Shown here one piece after another: positions 8,332-17,945 of a stretch of DNA of 64,000 bases. The stretch spans positions 196,361-260,360 of the forward strand of contig NZ_DATESC010000007.1 of NCBI RefSeq assembly GCF_035271045.1, given 5' to 3'. The translations under genes and the position numbers were made by a program. Numbering within the stretch: the stretch's first letter is position 1; the number at the start of each line of letters is the position of its first letter. The notes beneath the pieces are model-generated. The model was not told the DNA's origin. It saw only the letters and a program-made list of their open reading frames with translations, and made no database searches. Source of the stretch: Marinospirillum sp035271045. Lineage in GTDB: Bacteria > Pseudomonadota > Gammaproteobacteria > Pseudomonadales > Halomonadaceae.

Positions 8332-9722
8332 CCAGATTTACTCAAACGTTTGCGCCTTACCGCGATAGGCGTATGTTAACCCTTTTAATACTTGGGTTTT
8401 CAAGTGGTTTACCTGCGCCTTTAGTTTTTTCTAACCTATCTATCTGGTTAAGGGACTTGGGCGTTAGCCGCACTGAAATCGGCTTGTTTGCTTTAGCTGC
8501 TACGCCCTACGCGCTTAATTTTTTATGGGCACCCTTGGTCGACAGATTACGTTTGCCGTGGTTTTCGGCCCGTTTTGGTCGCCGCCGTGGTTGGGCATTA
8601 TTTACCCAAAGTCTATTAATGTTGGCCATTTTTTTACTATCGCTGACTAATCCTGCACAAAATTTAATGCTGGTTGCTTTGGCAGTGTTGTTTGTGGCTT
8701 TTATGTCCGCGACTCAAGATATAGTGATTGATGCTTATCGTATTGAACTTTTAGAGCCGCATTTATACGGTGCTGGCTCTGCTGCAGCCATTTGGGGCTG
8801 GCACTTAGGTGGTACTTTAGTGGGCGCTGCGGGTGGTTTATACCTAGCAGAATATTTTGGCTGGAATACGGCTTATGGTGTGTTAGCTGCTGGTATTTTA
8901 ATTGGTATGGTTGCCGTGTTGTTTAGCCCTGAACCTAAGCCGTCTATTTCTGCAGCAACCTTGGCTGAAGAGTCGCGTGTATTAGCAAACCTAGACCGCT
9001 TTAACGCATTGCCCAAGCATTTACGCGCAGCAATGGGTTGGTTTTACGTCAGTTTATTAGCGCCTTTTGCTGAATTTACGCGCCGTAAAGGTTGGCTGTG
9101 GATACTTGCCTTTATTTTTATTTTTAAACTTGGTGATGCGTTACTAGGGCGAATGTCGGGCGTATTTTACCGAGAACTCGGTTTTTCTTTATTAGAAATT
9201 GCAGACGTTTCTAAGCTGTATGGCTTTGGTGCCAATATTATTGGTATTTTGCTGGGCGGAATTTTAGTGGCGCGAGTGGGACTGCTAAAAGCATTGTTTG
9301 TTTCTGGCTTGGCCACTGCCACGACCAACCTTACCTATGCTTGGTTAGCTGCTTCAGGGCAATCGTACGCCATTTTTGTTATAGCCTTGATCGCCGATAA
9401 TTTCACCACTGGATTAGTCACTGTCGCCTTTGTTGCTTACCTTTCTAGCTTGTGCAACTCCGCTTACACTGCCACCCAATATGCACTGTTAGCATCCCTA
9501 GGTAATTTAGCTAGAATTTGGTTATCGGCTTCAAGTGGCTGGATGATTGATAAACTTGATGGTGATTGGTCTGTTTTTTTTGTATTAACGGCTATTATTG
9601 CTTTAGTTGGCTTACCGCTGTTATTAGTATTAATTTACAAGTTTCCGGTTATACCGCCGCCTACTTTTGAAAGCCAAACCTCTGAAGCTGGATTCAAGAA
9701 AAATGGAGTTAGTGACCCATGA
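8325..9722 (+). CDS. AmpG-like major facilitator permease
   Basis: The 465-residue protein has about 12-14 hydrophobic segments and the AmpG-type N-terminal pattern (LLILGFSSGLPAPLVFSNLSIWL). The cytoplasmic GRRRGW and DIVIDAYRIE motifs match the AmpG/PAT family, whose best-known members import GlcNAc-anhydromuramyl peptides for cell-wall recycling; related members move acetyl-CoA. The start codon lies inside the end of pdxJ, and the stop overlaps the next gene, so it belongs to the same transcription unit. Substrate is inferred from family only. Confidence 0.8.
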   Translation: MLARFTQTFAPYRDRRMLTLLILGFSSGLPAPLVFSNLSIWLRDLGVSRTEIGLFALAATPYALNFLWAPLVDRLRLPWFSARFGRRRGWALFTQSLLMLAIFLLSLTNPAQNLMLVALAVLFVAFMSATQDIVIDAYRIELLEPHLYGAGSAAAIWGWHLGGTLVGAAGGLYLAEYFGWNTAYGVLAAGILIGMVAVLFSPEPKPSISAATLAEESRVLANLDRFNALPKHLRAAMGWFYVSLLAPFAEFTRRKGWLWILAFIFIFKLGDALLGRMSGVFYRELGFSLLEIADVSKLYGFGANIIGILLGGILVARVGLLKALFVSGLATATTNLTYAWLAASGQSYAIFVIALIADNFTTGLVTVAFVAYLSSLCNSAYTATQYALLASLGNLARIWLSASSGWMIDKLDGDWSVFFVLTAIIALVGLPLLLVLIYKFPVIPPPTFESQTSEAGFKKNGVSDP

Positions 9723-11623
9723 TTCGCCAGTTATTCCAGCCACGTAAAAAAAATGACTCAGTTAATTTAAGGGCAAGGGTTTCGCTAGAGCGTGAAGGGA
9801 ACGAACAGATAAAACGTATTAGCCAAGTTGTGCATCGTATTCACTGGACGCGCACCATTTTAGGTATTATGTGGACAGCAGGCCCTGTAACTATGCTGGG
9901 TTTATTAGGTGGCTTTTACCTAGCCTATGGCAAAGTTCCACCAGCTCAAACCCTGTTGTACTTTTTTACTTTTACTGTTTTATCCGCTTTAATCGCTTTT
10001 TTTGCCAAAGTGATTTATGACATGACACGCGGCCACCTTGTTGAACAAGCGCAACAAGACGTGACGGAAGCCATTGATAAACTCGCTGATTTAATTCTAG
10101 CCGTGCGTGATTTAATTGTTGGTAGCCACGAAGAAGATGTCAGGCAACGTGAAGCGGCTTTACAACTGCTGCGCCGCATTGAGTTAACCCCTGATGGTGT
10201 TGCCTTTGCTGCTCAAGAGTTAACCGGCGATAGTGAGTTAGCAAAAATTTTAGGTCGTGTTGAAACCTATCGCCGCGCGGGTTTGTACTCACGTGTGCGA
10301 GATTTAAACCGTCAACACCGTGAGCGTATAGAAGCTGCCTTGCAGTGGCTTAACGAAGCCTCACCAGAAGCGGCTAGCGTATTAAGAGAACGTTTTAGTG
10401 GCGAAGCTCCGCAGCTAGAAAAGGGTGTGCCGCGTGATGAATTTTTTATCGAGCGTGTATTAGCCGCTATTGAAGAAGACAACCTCTTGTTAATGACGCT
10501 ACAAGATGTTGAGGAAATGCTAATTCTAGCCTTTGAGCTGGTCAATGGCCGTGAAATACCGATGCTGATTTTTAGTTATTCGGGTAAATGGCGATTAGCT
10601 AGAGCTTTAGATGATTTAGAAAAAAAACGCAGCCATTACCGAATAACACAAGCCAGTGGTAGTAACCGTATCCGTGCTTTGGCAGGCTTTTTAGTAGAAA
10701 CCGATGAAGCGATTCACGAACAATTACCCTATGGTACTTCTGCACACGAATTAATCGGGCGCATTGAAGTAATTTTAGATCAAATCGCTTCGGATGTTTT
10801 GGCGTTAGTTGAATTATCCAGCCAAGGACGTTTAGAAAATACCACCGAATTACGCAGTAAAGCGGACGTTTTGTCTAAATCATTAATTTTGTACAAAGCT
10901 TCACGGCAAGGTTATCAGCAGCTAGGCCGCGCTCATGCGGCTTTAATTGATGCATCAGAAAGCTGGAACAGCTTAACCTCACATTTTGATCAAGTGAATC
11001 AACTAAGGTTTGGGCCGGGTCGCAGCGGTTTACGCATTATTGAACGGGTTGTTTCATTGGCCGATGAACAAAAAATTGCGGTGTGTCAGCACCTAGTAGG
11101 TTATTTGCAAGGTGAACAATTAGAAAAACGTGGACGGCGCTTTTTTACGCGCCGTGATGGGCGTTCACGGCCTTTAACCCTAGAAGGTGCACGGCAATTA
11201 GCGGTTGAAGTGGCGCTTGCTTTAGAACCACACATTCAGCTTTCGCGTCCAGAAATTCAACGGGGCTTAAACGCAACTAATGCCACTTATTTAGGTGGTT
11301 TAGAACCTGATATGAGTGCTGCTGAAAAAGCGGCTTTAGGCGCAGCGATGGCCAGTGAAGTACAGCAAGATATGAGCCATGCAGCAGAACGATTGGCTGT
11401 CGCTTTAGTTAAACACTACCGCGTCGATTTAACGGAAGAAGCGCGTGACTTTTTAATTGATGCTTATGGCGCAAGGTTACAAATGTTAGAAATGCTTTCT
11501 AACTATGAAACTAATACGATAAACAGTCCGGTCAGTTTTTTAAGCTTACGTCCACCGCTGGTTGTTGCACCTAAGCGTGAATGGTATCGGGCATTAATTA
11601 AAGCAAGGCAGGAGTTAAGTTAA
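9719..11623 (+). CDS. Unrecognised 634-residue two-TM protein
   Basis: I do not recognise this family. The N-terminus is basic and cytoplasmic, followed by two hydrophobic segments (about residues 46-68 and 78-100). About 530 residues of helix-rich, charged sequence with no cysteine-rich or nucleotide-binding motif come next, including stretches resembling coiled coils (about 110-240). The gene overlaps the AmpG-like permease by four bases (ATGA) and is followed three bases later by panE, so it is co-transcribed with core genes. Base composition does not differ from its neighbours. A membrane-anchored scaffold or sensor is possible but unsupported. Confidence 0.75.
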   Translation: MIRQLFQPRKKNDSVNLRARVSLEREGNEQIKRISQVVHRIHWTRTILGIMWTAGPVTMLGLLGGFYLAYGKVPPAQTLLYFFTFTVLSALIAFFAKVIYDMTRGHLVEQAQQDVTEAIDKLADLILAVRDLIVGSHEEDVRQREAALQLLRRIELTPDGVAFAAQELTGDSELAKILGRVETYRRAGLYSRVRDLNRQHRERIEAALQWLNEASPEAASVLRERFSGEAPQLEKGVPRDEFFIERVLAAIEEDNLLLMTLQDVEEMLILAFELVNGREIPMLIFSYSGKWRLARALDDLEKKRSHYRITQASGSNRIRALAGFLVETDEAIHEQLPYGTSAHELIGRIEVILDQIASDVLALVELSSQGRLENTTELRSKADVLSKSLILYKASRQGYQQLGRAHAALIDASESWNSLTSHFDQVNQLRFGPGRSGLRIIERVVSLADEQKIAVCQHLVGYLQGEQLEKRGRRFFTRRDGRSRPLTLEGARQLAVEVALALEPHIQLSRPEIQRGLNATNATYLGGLEPDMSAAEKAALGAAMASEVQQDMSHAAERLAVALVKHYRVDLTEEARDFLIDAYGARLQMLEMLSNYETNTINSPVSFLSLRPPLVVAPKREWYRALIKARQELS

Positions 11624-11625
11624 TA

Positions 11626-12537
11626 ATGGAGCAAATGATTTACGTTTTGGGTGCCGGGTCTTTGGGCTTACTTTACGCCTCACGCTTAGCCCGCACTGGT
11701 AAAACGGTGACTTTATTAGTTAAACCCAGCCAATCTAATGCGTTAGGTTTAGGCATTACTTTGCGTGAAGGTGAAGCGGCTTTGGCTAAGCGGGTTTTTG
11801 TTCGTGTTAAAAGTGAAGCCAACGCTGAAATACAAATTAGTCAGCTGATTATTGCTACTAAAGCGGGGCAAGCCACAGCAGCACTTAATAAATGGAAAGC
11901 GTGTTTGGCAGACGATGCAGAAATTTTAATGCTTCAAAATGGTTTGGGTAGCCAAGCTGAAGTAGCGGCAATGCTTACGCCGCAGCAAACCTTGTTAGCT
12001 GCAAGTGTGACCGAAGGTGCTTACTTAGAAGAAGTAGGCGCAGTGGTTCATGCGGGTAAAGGTAAAACATTACTAGGGCGTTGGAGTGGTGCTAATAAAA
12101 CAGCGGTGGCACATTGGGTCAGCCGTTTAACCATTGCTGGGCTAGCGGCTGAGTCAGTGGATGCTATACGCCCAGTGTTGTGGCACAAACTCGCCATTAA
12201 TTCAGTGATTAATCCTTTAACCGCCATTCATAACGTCGAAAATGGTGCGCTAGCCAGCCGTGATTATAAACCTCAAGTTGACGACTTGTGTTTAGAGTTG
12301 TTGCAAGTATTTAAGCGATTAGGCATTGCCGAACCAGAAGGTGGGCTGGCATCACGAATAGAACAAGTTATTATATCGACCGCTGCTAATCGTTCATCCA
12401 TGCTGCAAGATTTGGATAAAGGCAAGAAAACTGAAATTGATTATATAACGGGTACTTTATTAAAAGTGGCAACTTCACTTAAATTAGCGTTACCTACGCA
12501 CCAAGCCATGTATAACGCGGTTAAAGCCGCCGAATAG
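11626..12537 (+). CDS. panE: 2-dehydropantoate 2-reductase (ketopantoate reductase)
   Basis: PanE reduces ketopantoate to pantoate with NADPH in pantothenate/CoA synthesis. The N-terminal Rossmann motif is YVLGAGSLGLLYASRLA. The C-terminal helical domain has KLAINSVINPLTA and the SSMLQDLDKGKKTEIDYITG block with the conserved Lys/Ser/Glu set. The length (303) fits. It lies three bases after the unknown membrane protein. Its last 17 bases overlap the 3' end of convergent rfaH. Confidence 0.92.
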   Translation: MEQMIYVLGAGSLGLLYASRLARTGKTVTLLVKPSQSNALGLGITLREGEAALAKRVFVRVKSEANAEIQISQLIIATKAGQATAALNKWKACLADDAEILMLQNGLGSQAEVAAMLTPQQTLLAASVTEGAYLEEVGAVVHAGKGKTLLGRWSGANKTAVAHWVSRLTIAGLAAESVDAIRPVLWHKLAINSVINPLTAIHNVENGALASRDYKPQVDDLCLELLQVFKRLGIAEPEGGLASRIEQVIISTAANRSSMLQDLDKGKKTEIDYITGTLLKVATSLKLALPTHQAMYNAVKAAE

Positions 12538-13009
12538 CACTAGAATCTACTTTAATGCGTTGCTGCTGTTGCAATAAGTTTAATAACAAAATAACGCGCT
12601 CATCGCCGTTTTTACTGGCAAAAATAGCGGTTAAACCTTTTAATGGGCCTTTATCAATCAATACTTGGTCGCCTGTTTCGAATTGTTGTTCTGGTGCAGA
12701 TTGAATACGCTGTTTGAGTTGTTTAATCAAATTATCAGCTATTTTTACTGGTGTACTACCAAAGGCAACTAGCTTTAATACGCCACGCGTAGAGCGTATA
12801 GGTCGCCAATTATCCGTAACATTGTTTAGGTGAATAAATAAGTAATAGGGAAACAAAGGTTCATCAACAAGCTTTAATTTACCTGCACGCGGCTTTTCAA
12901 TCGCTATACAAGGATGAAACACTTCAAATCCTTGGTTTTGTAAATTTTCTGCGGCACGAAAAGACTCTTTTGCTTTGCATTGAATTACATACCAGCTGCG
13001 TTTCGTCAT
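12521..13009 (-). CDS. rfaH: Transcription antitermination factor RfaH
   Basis: A NusG-paralogue of 162 residues when started at ATG 13009 (MTKRSWYVIQCKAKES), identical in length to E. coli RfaH; the longer open frame upstream adds 21 residues unlike the family. The NGN domain occupies about residues 4-100 (PLFPYYLFIHL, IRSTRGVLKLVAFG) and the KOW domain about 110-160. RfaH acts at ops-bearing operons for LPS, capsule and other surface products. No ops element (GGCGGTAGC) was noticed nearby. The gene stands alone, convergent with panE. Confidence 0.88.
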   Translation of the reverse strand: MTKRSWYVIQCKAKESFRAAENLQNQGFEVFHPCIAIEKPRAGKLKLVDEPLFPYYLFIHLNNVTDNWRPIRSTRGVLKLVAFGSTPVKIADNLIKQLKQRIQSAPEQQFETGDQVLIDKGPLKGLTAIFASKNGDERVILLLNLLQQQQRIKVDSSAIRRL

Positions 13010-13163
13010 CGTTACTCCAAAACTTAGGGCGTTATCCTTATCGACAAGCTTAACTGGCAGCAAGAAAATCACTTGTCAGTTTTAGCAGCTTTAACCCAGT
13101 GAGGTTATACTAGCGCCATAATAAATTTTAGTCTTTATATTCATTTTTTTATTAGGAGTTGTT

Positions 13164-13649
13164 ATGCCGTCCTTTGATGTCGTTTCAGAATTAGATAAAC
13201 ACCAAGTGACTAATGCTGTTGACCAAGCTAACCGTTTAGTCGGTAATCGCTTTGATTTTAAAGGCGTGAATGCCCGTTTTGAACTCACTGGCAAAAATGA
13301 AGTGATTCTTCATGCTGAAGCTGAGTTTCAAGTTAAGCAAATGGTAGAAATCTTACAGGCTGAATTAATTCGTAAAGGCATTGATGCTGCTTGTATGGAA
13401 GAAGGTAAGGTTGAAGAGGCGAATAGAACAGCGCGTATGCCGATAAAATTACGCGAAGGCATTGAAACTGAGTTGGCTAAAAAAATCGTTAAAATGATTA
13501 AAGATGCCAAACTAAAAGTTCAAGCGCAAATTCAAGGCGAACAAGTGCGCGTTACGGGTAAAAAGCGTGATGATTTACAAGAAGTGATGGCGTTATTGCG
13601 TGGCACAGAATTAGAGATGCCGCTGCAATACATTAACTTTCGAGACTAA
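13164..13649 (+). CDS. yajQ: YajQ family nucleotide/cyclic-di-GMP-binding protein
   Basis: This 161-residue protein begins MPSFDVVSELDKHQVTNAVD and ends LPLQYINFRD-like (MPLQYINFRD), both diagnostic of YajQ. The family adopts a double ferredoxin-like fold, and some members bind cyclic di-GMP and act as transcriptional co-regulators. AGGAG lies seven bases before the ATG. It is divergent from rfaH and followed by acpS 13 bases downstream. Confidence 0.93.
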   Translation: MPSFDVVSELDKHQVTNAVDQANRLVGNRFDFKGVNARFELTGKNEVILHAEAEFQVKQMVEILQAELIRKGIDAACMEEGKVEEANRTARMPIKLREGIETELAKKIVKMIKDAKLKVQAQIQGEQVRVTGKKRDDLQEVMALLRGTELEMPLQYINFRD

Positions 13650-13662
13650 TGTTAAACACTCA

Positions 13663-14040
13663 ATGTTAATAGGTATTGGTACTGATTTAGCAAAAATAGA
13701 ACGCTTTGCCGCAATTTTACAAAGACGCGGTGTGGCTATAACGCGCCGTTTGTTAACGGCCAATGAGCAGGCGGCTATGCAACAAGCCGCCAGTCCAGCG
13801 GCTTTTTTAGCCAAGCGTTTTGCGGCAAAAGAAGCCTTGCTTAAAGCGTTAGGTACAGGCTTGCGAAATGGTTTAAGTTGGCAGCACATAGAAGTCAGCA
13901 ACGATGAGTGGGGCAAGCCTAGCATTGAACTTAATGGCGAAGCTTACAAGTTAGCGGCTGCAAAAGGCGTAAAATCCATTCACCTTTCTATTACTGATGA
14001 AAAAGACATGGCTTTGGCTTTTGTGGTGTTGGAGCGTTAG
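13663..14040 (+). CDS. acpS: Holo-[acyl-carrier-protein] synthase
   Basis: AcpS transfers 4'-phosphopantetheine from CoA to acyl carrier protein. The 125-residue protein has the two metal-binding signatures: IGIGTDLAKIERF (Asp8) and FAAKEALLKALGTG (Glu57). It follows yajQ closely instead of pdxJ, its more common neighbour in E. coli; here pdxJ lies 5 kb upstream. It converges with hmuV after a 10-base gap. Confidence 0.95.
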   Translation: MLIGIGTDLAKIERFAAILQRRGVAITRRLLTANEQAAMQQAASPAAFLAKRFAAKEALLKALGTGLRNGLSWQHIEVSNDEWGKPSIELNGEAYKLAAAKGVKSIHLSITDEKDMALAFVVLER

Positions 14041-14050
14041 GTATGCAACT

Positions 14051-14845
14051 TTAATCATCCAACATCACTAAATGCCGGTTATTTTCAGGGTGATAATAAG
14101 CCGTTAACTCTGCTTTATAGACACTTGAAATGCGCTGCAAGTCTAAAACCTCAGCAGGTTTCCCCAAAGCTTGCACCTTGCCTTTATCTAACAGCAATAT
14201 CTTGTCTGCAAACACACTGGCAAGGTTTAAATCATGCAGCACACACACCAAGCTCCAGTTATGCTGTTTTACTAAAGTTTTTAACTGCCTAAAAATTTGT
14301 TGTTGCTGTCCTAAATCTTGCGCTGACATGGGTTCGTCCAGCAGCAATAAAGCCCTAGGCACTGCCCAAATTTGTGCTAACACCCTAGCGAGTTGCACGC
14401 GTTGGCGTTCACCACCTGAAAGGCGCGTAATTTTACGCCCCAGCAATTCATAAGCACCGGCAGCTTGCATTGCCTGAATGACTAAAGGTGAATCGGCTTG
14501 GTCATCACCCCAAGCATAACGCCCTAACGCCACCACCTCTTCTGTTAAAAAATCAAAACTTAACGGGTTAGATTGCTCCATTCGTGCACGATTTCTAGCC
14601 AACTCTGCAGGTGACCAAGCACTTAAAAGCCGGTCGCCCATCATAACTTGCCCACTTGTTGCTTTAATTTCACCCGTCAGTAGGCTAAGTAACGAAGACT
14701 TCCCCGCACCATTTGGGCCACACACCGCAAGAATCTGGCCGTCATAAAGGTCTAAGCTCATCGGTTGTAAGCGCCAGCTATCCGGCTTACCTAAACTAAT
14801 TTCCCTAGCAGTAAGCACTGGCTGTTTAGCGGTTTTTTGCGTCAT
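14051..14845 (-). CDS. hmuV: Heme ABC importer ATP-binding protein HmuV
   Basis: The ATPase has a Walker A at residues 43-50 (GPNGAGKS), the signature LSGGERQRVQLARVLAQI, the Walker B LLLLDEPMSA and the switch His in VCLVPHDLN-type VLHDLNLA. The fusion-free length of 264 is typical of HmuV/BtuD-type ATPases. It overlaps hmuU by four bases and is last in hmuSTUV. It powers uptake of heme across the inner membrane from HmuT. Confidence 0.92.
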   Translation of the reverse strand: MTQKTAKQPVLTAREISLGKPDSWRLQPMSLDLYDGQILAVCGPNGAGKSSLLSLLTGEIKATSGQVMMGDRLLSAWSPAELARNRARMEQSNPLSFDFLTEEVVALGRYAWGDDQADSPLVIQAMQAAGAYELLGRKITRLSGGERQRVQLARVLAQIWAVPRALLLLDEPMSAQDLGQQQQIFRQLKTLVKQHNWSLVCVLHDLNLASVFADKILLLDKGKVQALGKPAEVLDLQRISSVYKAELTAYYHPENNRHLVMLDD

Positions 14846-15861
14846 ACATCACCTCGGTTACGCCCACGCGCTAACATCCATAAAAAATAAGGGCCGCCAA
14901 TTAAACTGGTTAACAAGCCAACAGGGATTTCAGCCGGTGCAGCAAGGGTTCTTGCCAAAGCATCTGCAAGCAGCAGTAAAATAGCACCACCCAAAGCAGA
15001 GGCAGGCAATAAAAGCCGATGTCCCGGCCCCAAAATCATGCGCAACATATGTGGAATCATTAAGCCTAAAAAACCAATAATGCCAGCTAAAGCCACACTG
15101 ACACCCACCGTTAAAGCTGTGCCTAGCACCACTTTTTGGCGTAGTTTTTTAGCATCTAAACCACTGTCTACGGCGGCTAAATCGCCGAGTTGTAAAACAT
15201 CTAATTGTTTACGCACCGATAGCAATAAAAACAAACCGGGCAGCATCACCAAAGCACCCACAGCCAATTCACTGCCACGCACAAAGCCCAAACCACCCAT
15301 GCCCCACAAACTCATTTGGCGAAGCTGTTGATCATCAGCCACATAACTTAGCAAACCATTAAATGCACCTGCCAGTGTATTAATGGCTAAACCTGCCAAT
15401 AATAGCCACAGCATATTGCCGTGCCCATTTTGTCCTAAGCGAAAAATCAGCCAACAGGTTAACCAACCGCCAACACAGGCAATTAACATTTGTCCTTGCC
15501 AAGTCCATTGGTCGGGTAAAAAAGCAGCAAGTGGAAAGACAATCCACAAACCCACCGCCAAACTTGCGCCACTCGACACCCCAAGCAAACCTGGGTCGGC
15601 CAAAGGGTTACGAAATAACCCCTGCATGGCTGCACCCGCCAGCGCCAAACCACTACCCACTAACATGGCTAGTAACAAACGGGGAAGGCGAACGGCTGTC
15701 CAAATCTGCCAATCATAACTGCTCATACTGCCAGTAATGAATTGCCAAGGGCCCAAGGCTAGCGTTCCGGCTTGGGATGCCAGTAAAACGGCAATAAAGA
15801 GCACCAAGAAAAGTAACAGTAATGCACGTGGCGCAGGTTTTAATGCTAGCAAGCGATTCAT
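14842..15861 (-). CDS. hmuU: Heme ABC importer permease HmuU (FecCD family)
   Basis: A 339-residue FecCD/BtuC-type permease with about 10 membrane helices. Typical blocks are RLPRLLLAMLVGSGLALAGA, FRNPLADPGLLGVSSGASL and the EAA-like GFLGLMIPHMLRMILGPGHR. It forms the transmembrane channel with HmuV and receives heme from HmuT. It overlaps its neighbours on both sides by four bases, so the four-gene operon is tightly coupled. Confidence 0.93.
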   Translation of the reverse strand: MNRLLALKPAPRALLLLFLVLFIAVLLASQAGTLALGPWQFITGSMSSYDWQIWTAVRLPRLLLAMLVGSGLALAGAAMQGLFRNPLADPGLLGVSSGASLAVGLWIVFPLAAFLPDQWTWQGQMLIACVGGWLTCWLIFRLGQNGHGNMLWLLLAGLAINTLAGAFNGLLSYVADDQQLRQMSLWGMGGLGFVRGSELAVGALVMLPGLFLLLSVRKQLDVLQLGDLAAVDSGLDAKKLRQKVVLGTALTVGVSVALAGIIGFLGLMIPHMLRMILGPGHRLLLPASALGGAILLLLADALARTLAAPAEIPVGLLTSLIGGPYFLWMLARGRNRGDV

Positions 15862-16700
15862 TGCCTCAGCTGCTCCACTGCGGTACGCAAATCTAGCACT
15901 GACTGCGCTGTACGTGGGCCAAAGCCAAGGAAGGCCAAATCATTCACCACCACCAGTCGCTTGTGTTCTGCTGCTGGGGTTTGCTGTAAACCGGGCAATT
16001 GCCAAACCTTAGCTTCGCCACCCAAGGCCGTTAAACCGGCTTCGGTTAAAATTAACGTAGTGGGCTGAGCCGCAATAAGACCTTCAGCACTAATCGGTTT
16101 ATAGCCTGTAATACCCTGAATGGCATTATTCAAACCCGCCAACTGCATTAAGGAATCAGCACTAGAACCTTGCCCTGCTACCATCGGCGCACCCATACCG
16201 GCATGGCTTAAAATAAACACACCGTTTAACTGTTTAAACGCTATCAACTTAGTGAGTTGTTCACGTTGCTTAGCTAAATCAGCCAATAAGGGTTTGGCTT
16301 CTTTTTCAAGATTGAGTGCTTTAGACACGGCTTTCACTTTTAAATCAACACCGTCTAAATCTTGCTGATAAGGAATGCGGGCTACTTTAATGCCAGCGGC
16401 TTCAAGCCTTTCTGCTAAAGGTGCAGGGCGTGCAGCATCACTTAACAACACTAAATCAGGCTTAAAGGATAAAATCCCCTCTAAAGAAAGTTGACGTAAA
16501 TAACCCACATCCGGCAAATCATTAACCGATTCAGGAAACATACTGGTGGTGTCTCTAGCCACTAATAAATCGCCTGCACCCAGGGCATAAACAATTTCTG
16601 TGACATCACCACCCAAACTAATCACGCGCTGGTCAGCTAAGCTAGTTAAGGGCAACAGCAAAGCAAGCCCAGCAACTAGCCGGGCAAACAGTTGAGTCAT
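15858..16700 (-). CDS. hmuT: Periplasmic heme-binding protein HmuT
   Basis: The 280-residue class III solute-binding protein has a signal peptide (about 1-22, LTSLADQ) and the family sequence RVISLGGDVTEIVYALGAGDLLVARDTTSMFPE. The SHAGMGAPMVAGQGSSADSL block is typical of HmuT/ShuT. It delivers heme to HmuUV. GAGGGA lies upstream of the start. It follows hmuS after 16 bases. Confidence 0.92.
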   Translation of the reverse strand: MTQLFARLVAGLALLLPLTSLADQRVISLGGDVTEIVYALGAGDLLVARDTTSMFPESVNDLPDVGYLRQLSLEGILSFKPDLVLLSDAARPAPLAERLEAAGIKVARIPYQQDLDGVDLKVKAVSKALNLEKEAKPLLADLAKQREQLTKLIAFKQLNGVFILSHAGMGAPMVAGQGSSADSLMQLAGLNNAIQGITGYKPISAEGLIAAQPTTLILTEAGLTALGGEAKVWQLPGLQQTPAAEHKRLVVVNDLAFLGFGPRTAQSVLDLRTAVEQLRQ

Positions 16701-16716
16701 AGCAAATCCCTCTGCT

Positions 16717-17796
16717 TTATTTTAGGCTAGGCAAGTTAGCGAGCAACTCTGTCCAAGCGGCTTGCTCTGGGCCATTTTCTTCACGCCTTGCATACATTTG
16801 CAGTAATAAAGTACCTGATTTATCAAATACTTCTAAGCTGGTTACCCAACCGCTAGACTGGGGCTTACGTGTTACATAAGCATGGGCAAAAGTTTCAGGA
16901 TTGGCGTGCAAGGTGAAGTTTTCTTCAAAGATATTTAACCAGCCACGCATCGGCTTAATGCCTTGCGTTTTGCCTGTATAAATTTGCACACAGCCACGGC
17001 TACCTACAAAAATCATAATTTCCATTTTCTGTACAGCCGTAGCATCGACTAGCTGTTGAAAGGCATCAATAGAAACTTCGCGGCTTAAATCGTCTGGTAC
17101 AGCCTGCACCGCAGCAAAACGTGTAATTCGGTGACGGCGAATTAAACTAAAAAACTGATGCACATCTTTCATTTGTCGCCATTCTTCTGCTACTTGTTTA
17201 GCACTAGATGGAGCTGAATGATCTTCAATCTCTGCTGTTACAAACTTAGGCAATACTGAATCTTCAGCGGCAACGGTTTGTTCATCTAGCAAAGCCTGCC
17301 AAGCCGTTAAGTTGGTTTCTTCTAAAGAAAACACCTTGTGTACCGCCACACCATGCTTGTCAAAAAACTGCAAACTCAAGCGTTTTCCCTTAGGCGTTTC
17401 ATCTTCAATGGCGCAAGCCCAATGCCAATGCCCCATAAAAATACGCAGGTCTAAACCGCCAATATCTAAAAAAATACCGGCAGCCTGTGGCCCTGCCTCA
17501 CCTAGTTTGGGTTCTGGATAAATACCTTTGTATTCGTTTACCACACCTTGGTTACGAGTAAGTGCTAAAACACGCCCCAAACTAGGCAGTGCTTTTAACA
17601 CGGCAACAATGTCTTTTAAGGGAAAGACATTTTCGCGACCCACACGACAGGCTTGCAAATCACCTTCTGTTGTTTCTAAAAGAGCCGCCCAATCCACCAT
17701 AAACCCAGGTGTTTTAGAGTCACGTAATTGCTGTAAAGAAGTAAAAAGAATAGCCTGCTCATCTTGAGCTGCCAGCGTCATGTTCATTGTATGCAC
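16717..17796 (-). CDS. hmuS: Hemin-degrading factor HmuS (HemS/ChuX-like)
   Basis: The 359-residue protein has the duplicated HemS domain: halves of about 20-170 and 195-350, each ending in a GWLNIFEENFTLH or GHWHWACAIE-type motif. HemS proteins bind cytoplasmic heme and either degrade it or pass it to an oxygenase. The gene is the first of hmuSTUV and is read divergently from the TonB receptor across a region with Fur-like sites. The first ATG (17796) and one three codons later are both possible starts. Confidence 0.92.
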   Translation of the reverse strand: MHTMNMTLAAQDEQAILFTSLQQLRDSKTPGFMVDWAALLETTEGDLQACRVGRENVFPLKDIVAVLKALPSLGRVLALTRNQGVVNEYKGIYPEPKLGEAGPQAAGIFLDIGGLDLRIFMGHWHWACAIEDETPKGKRLSLQFFDKHGVAVHKVFSLEETNLTAWQALLDEQTVAAEDSVLPKFVTAEIEDHSAPSSAKQVAEEWRQMKDVHQFFSLIRRHRITRFAAVQAVPDDLSREVSIDAFQQLVDATAVQKMEIMIFVGSRGCVQIYTGKTQGIKPMRGWLNIFEENFTLHANPETFAHAYVTRKPQSSGWVTSLEVFDKSGTLLLQMYARREENGPEQAAWTELLANLPSLK

Positions 17797-17924
17797 TCCA
17801 TAAAGTTACAAAAAAACTGATAGTTGCAGAAAAAACTGACGTGCTGGCTGCCTTGGGAAAGGAAAAACCTTGGGTGGCTTGCACAATTGATTGGTGGCTA
17901 TACTATTCAAACCTAGATGCGAAT

Positions 17925-17943
17925 GTCAATGATTATCATTAAG
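17925..17943. promoter_or_regulatory. Fur-box-like site 1 between hmuS and the heme receptor
   Basis: GTCAATGATTATCATTAAG resembles the 19-bp Fur consensus (GATAATGATAATCATTATC), with the central ATGATTATCATT core intact. It lies about 130 bases upstream of hmuS and 110 bases upstream of the receptor start, so it could repress both directions in iron-rich cells. Confidence 0.7.
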
Positions 17944-17945
17944 TG

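Noticed and set aside
13091..13294. Minus-strand frame between rfaH and yajQ
   Set aside because: Runs antisense through the yajQ start and its promoter region; rfaH and yajQ explain the coding.
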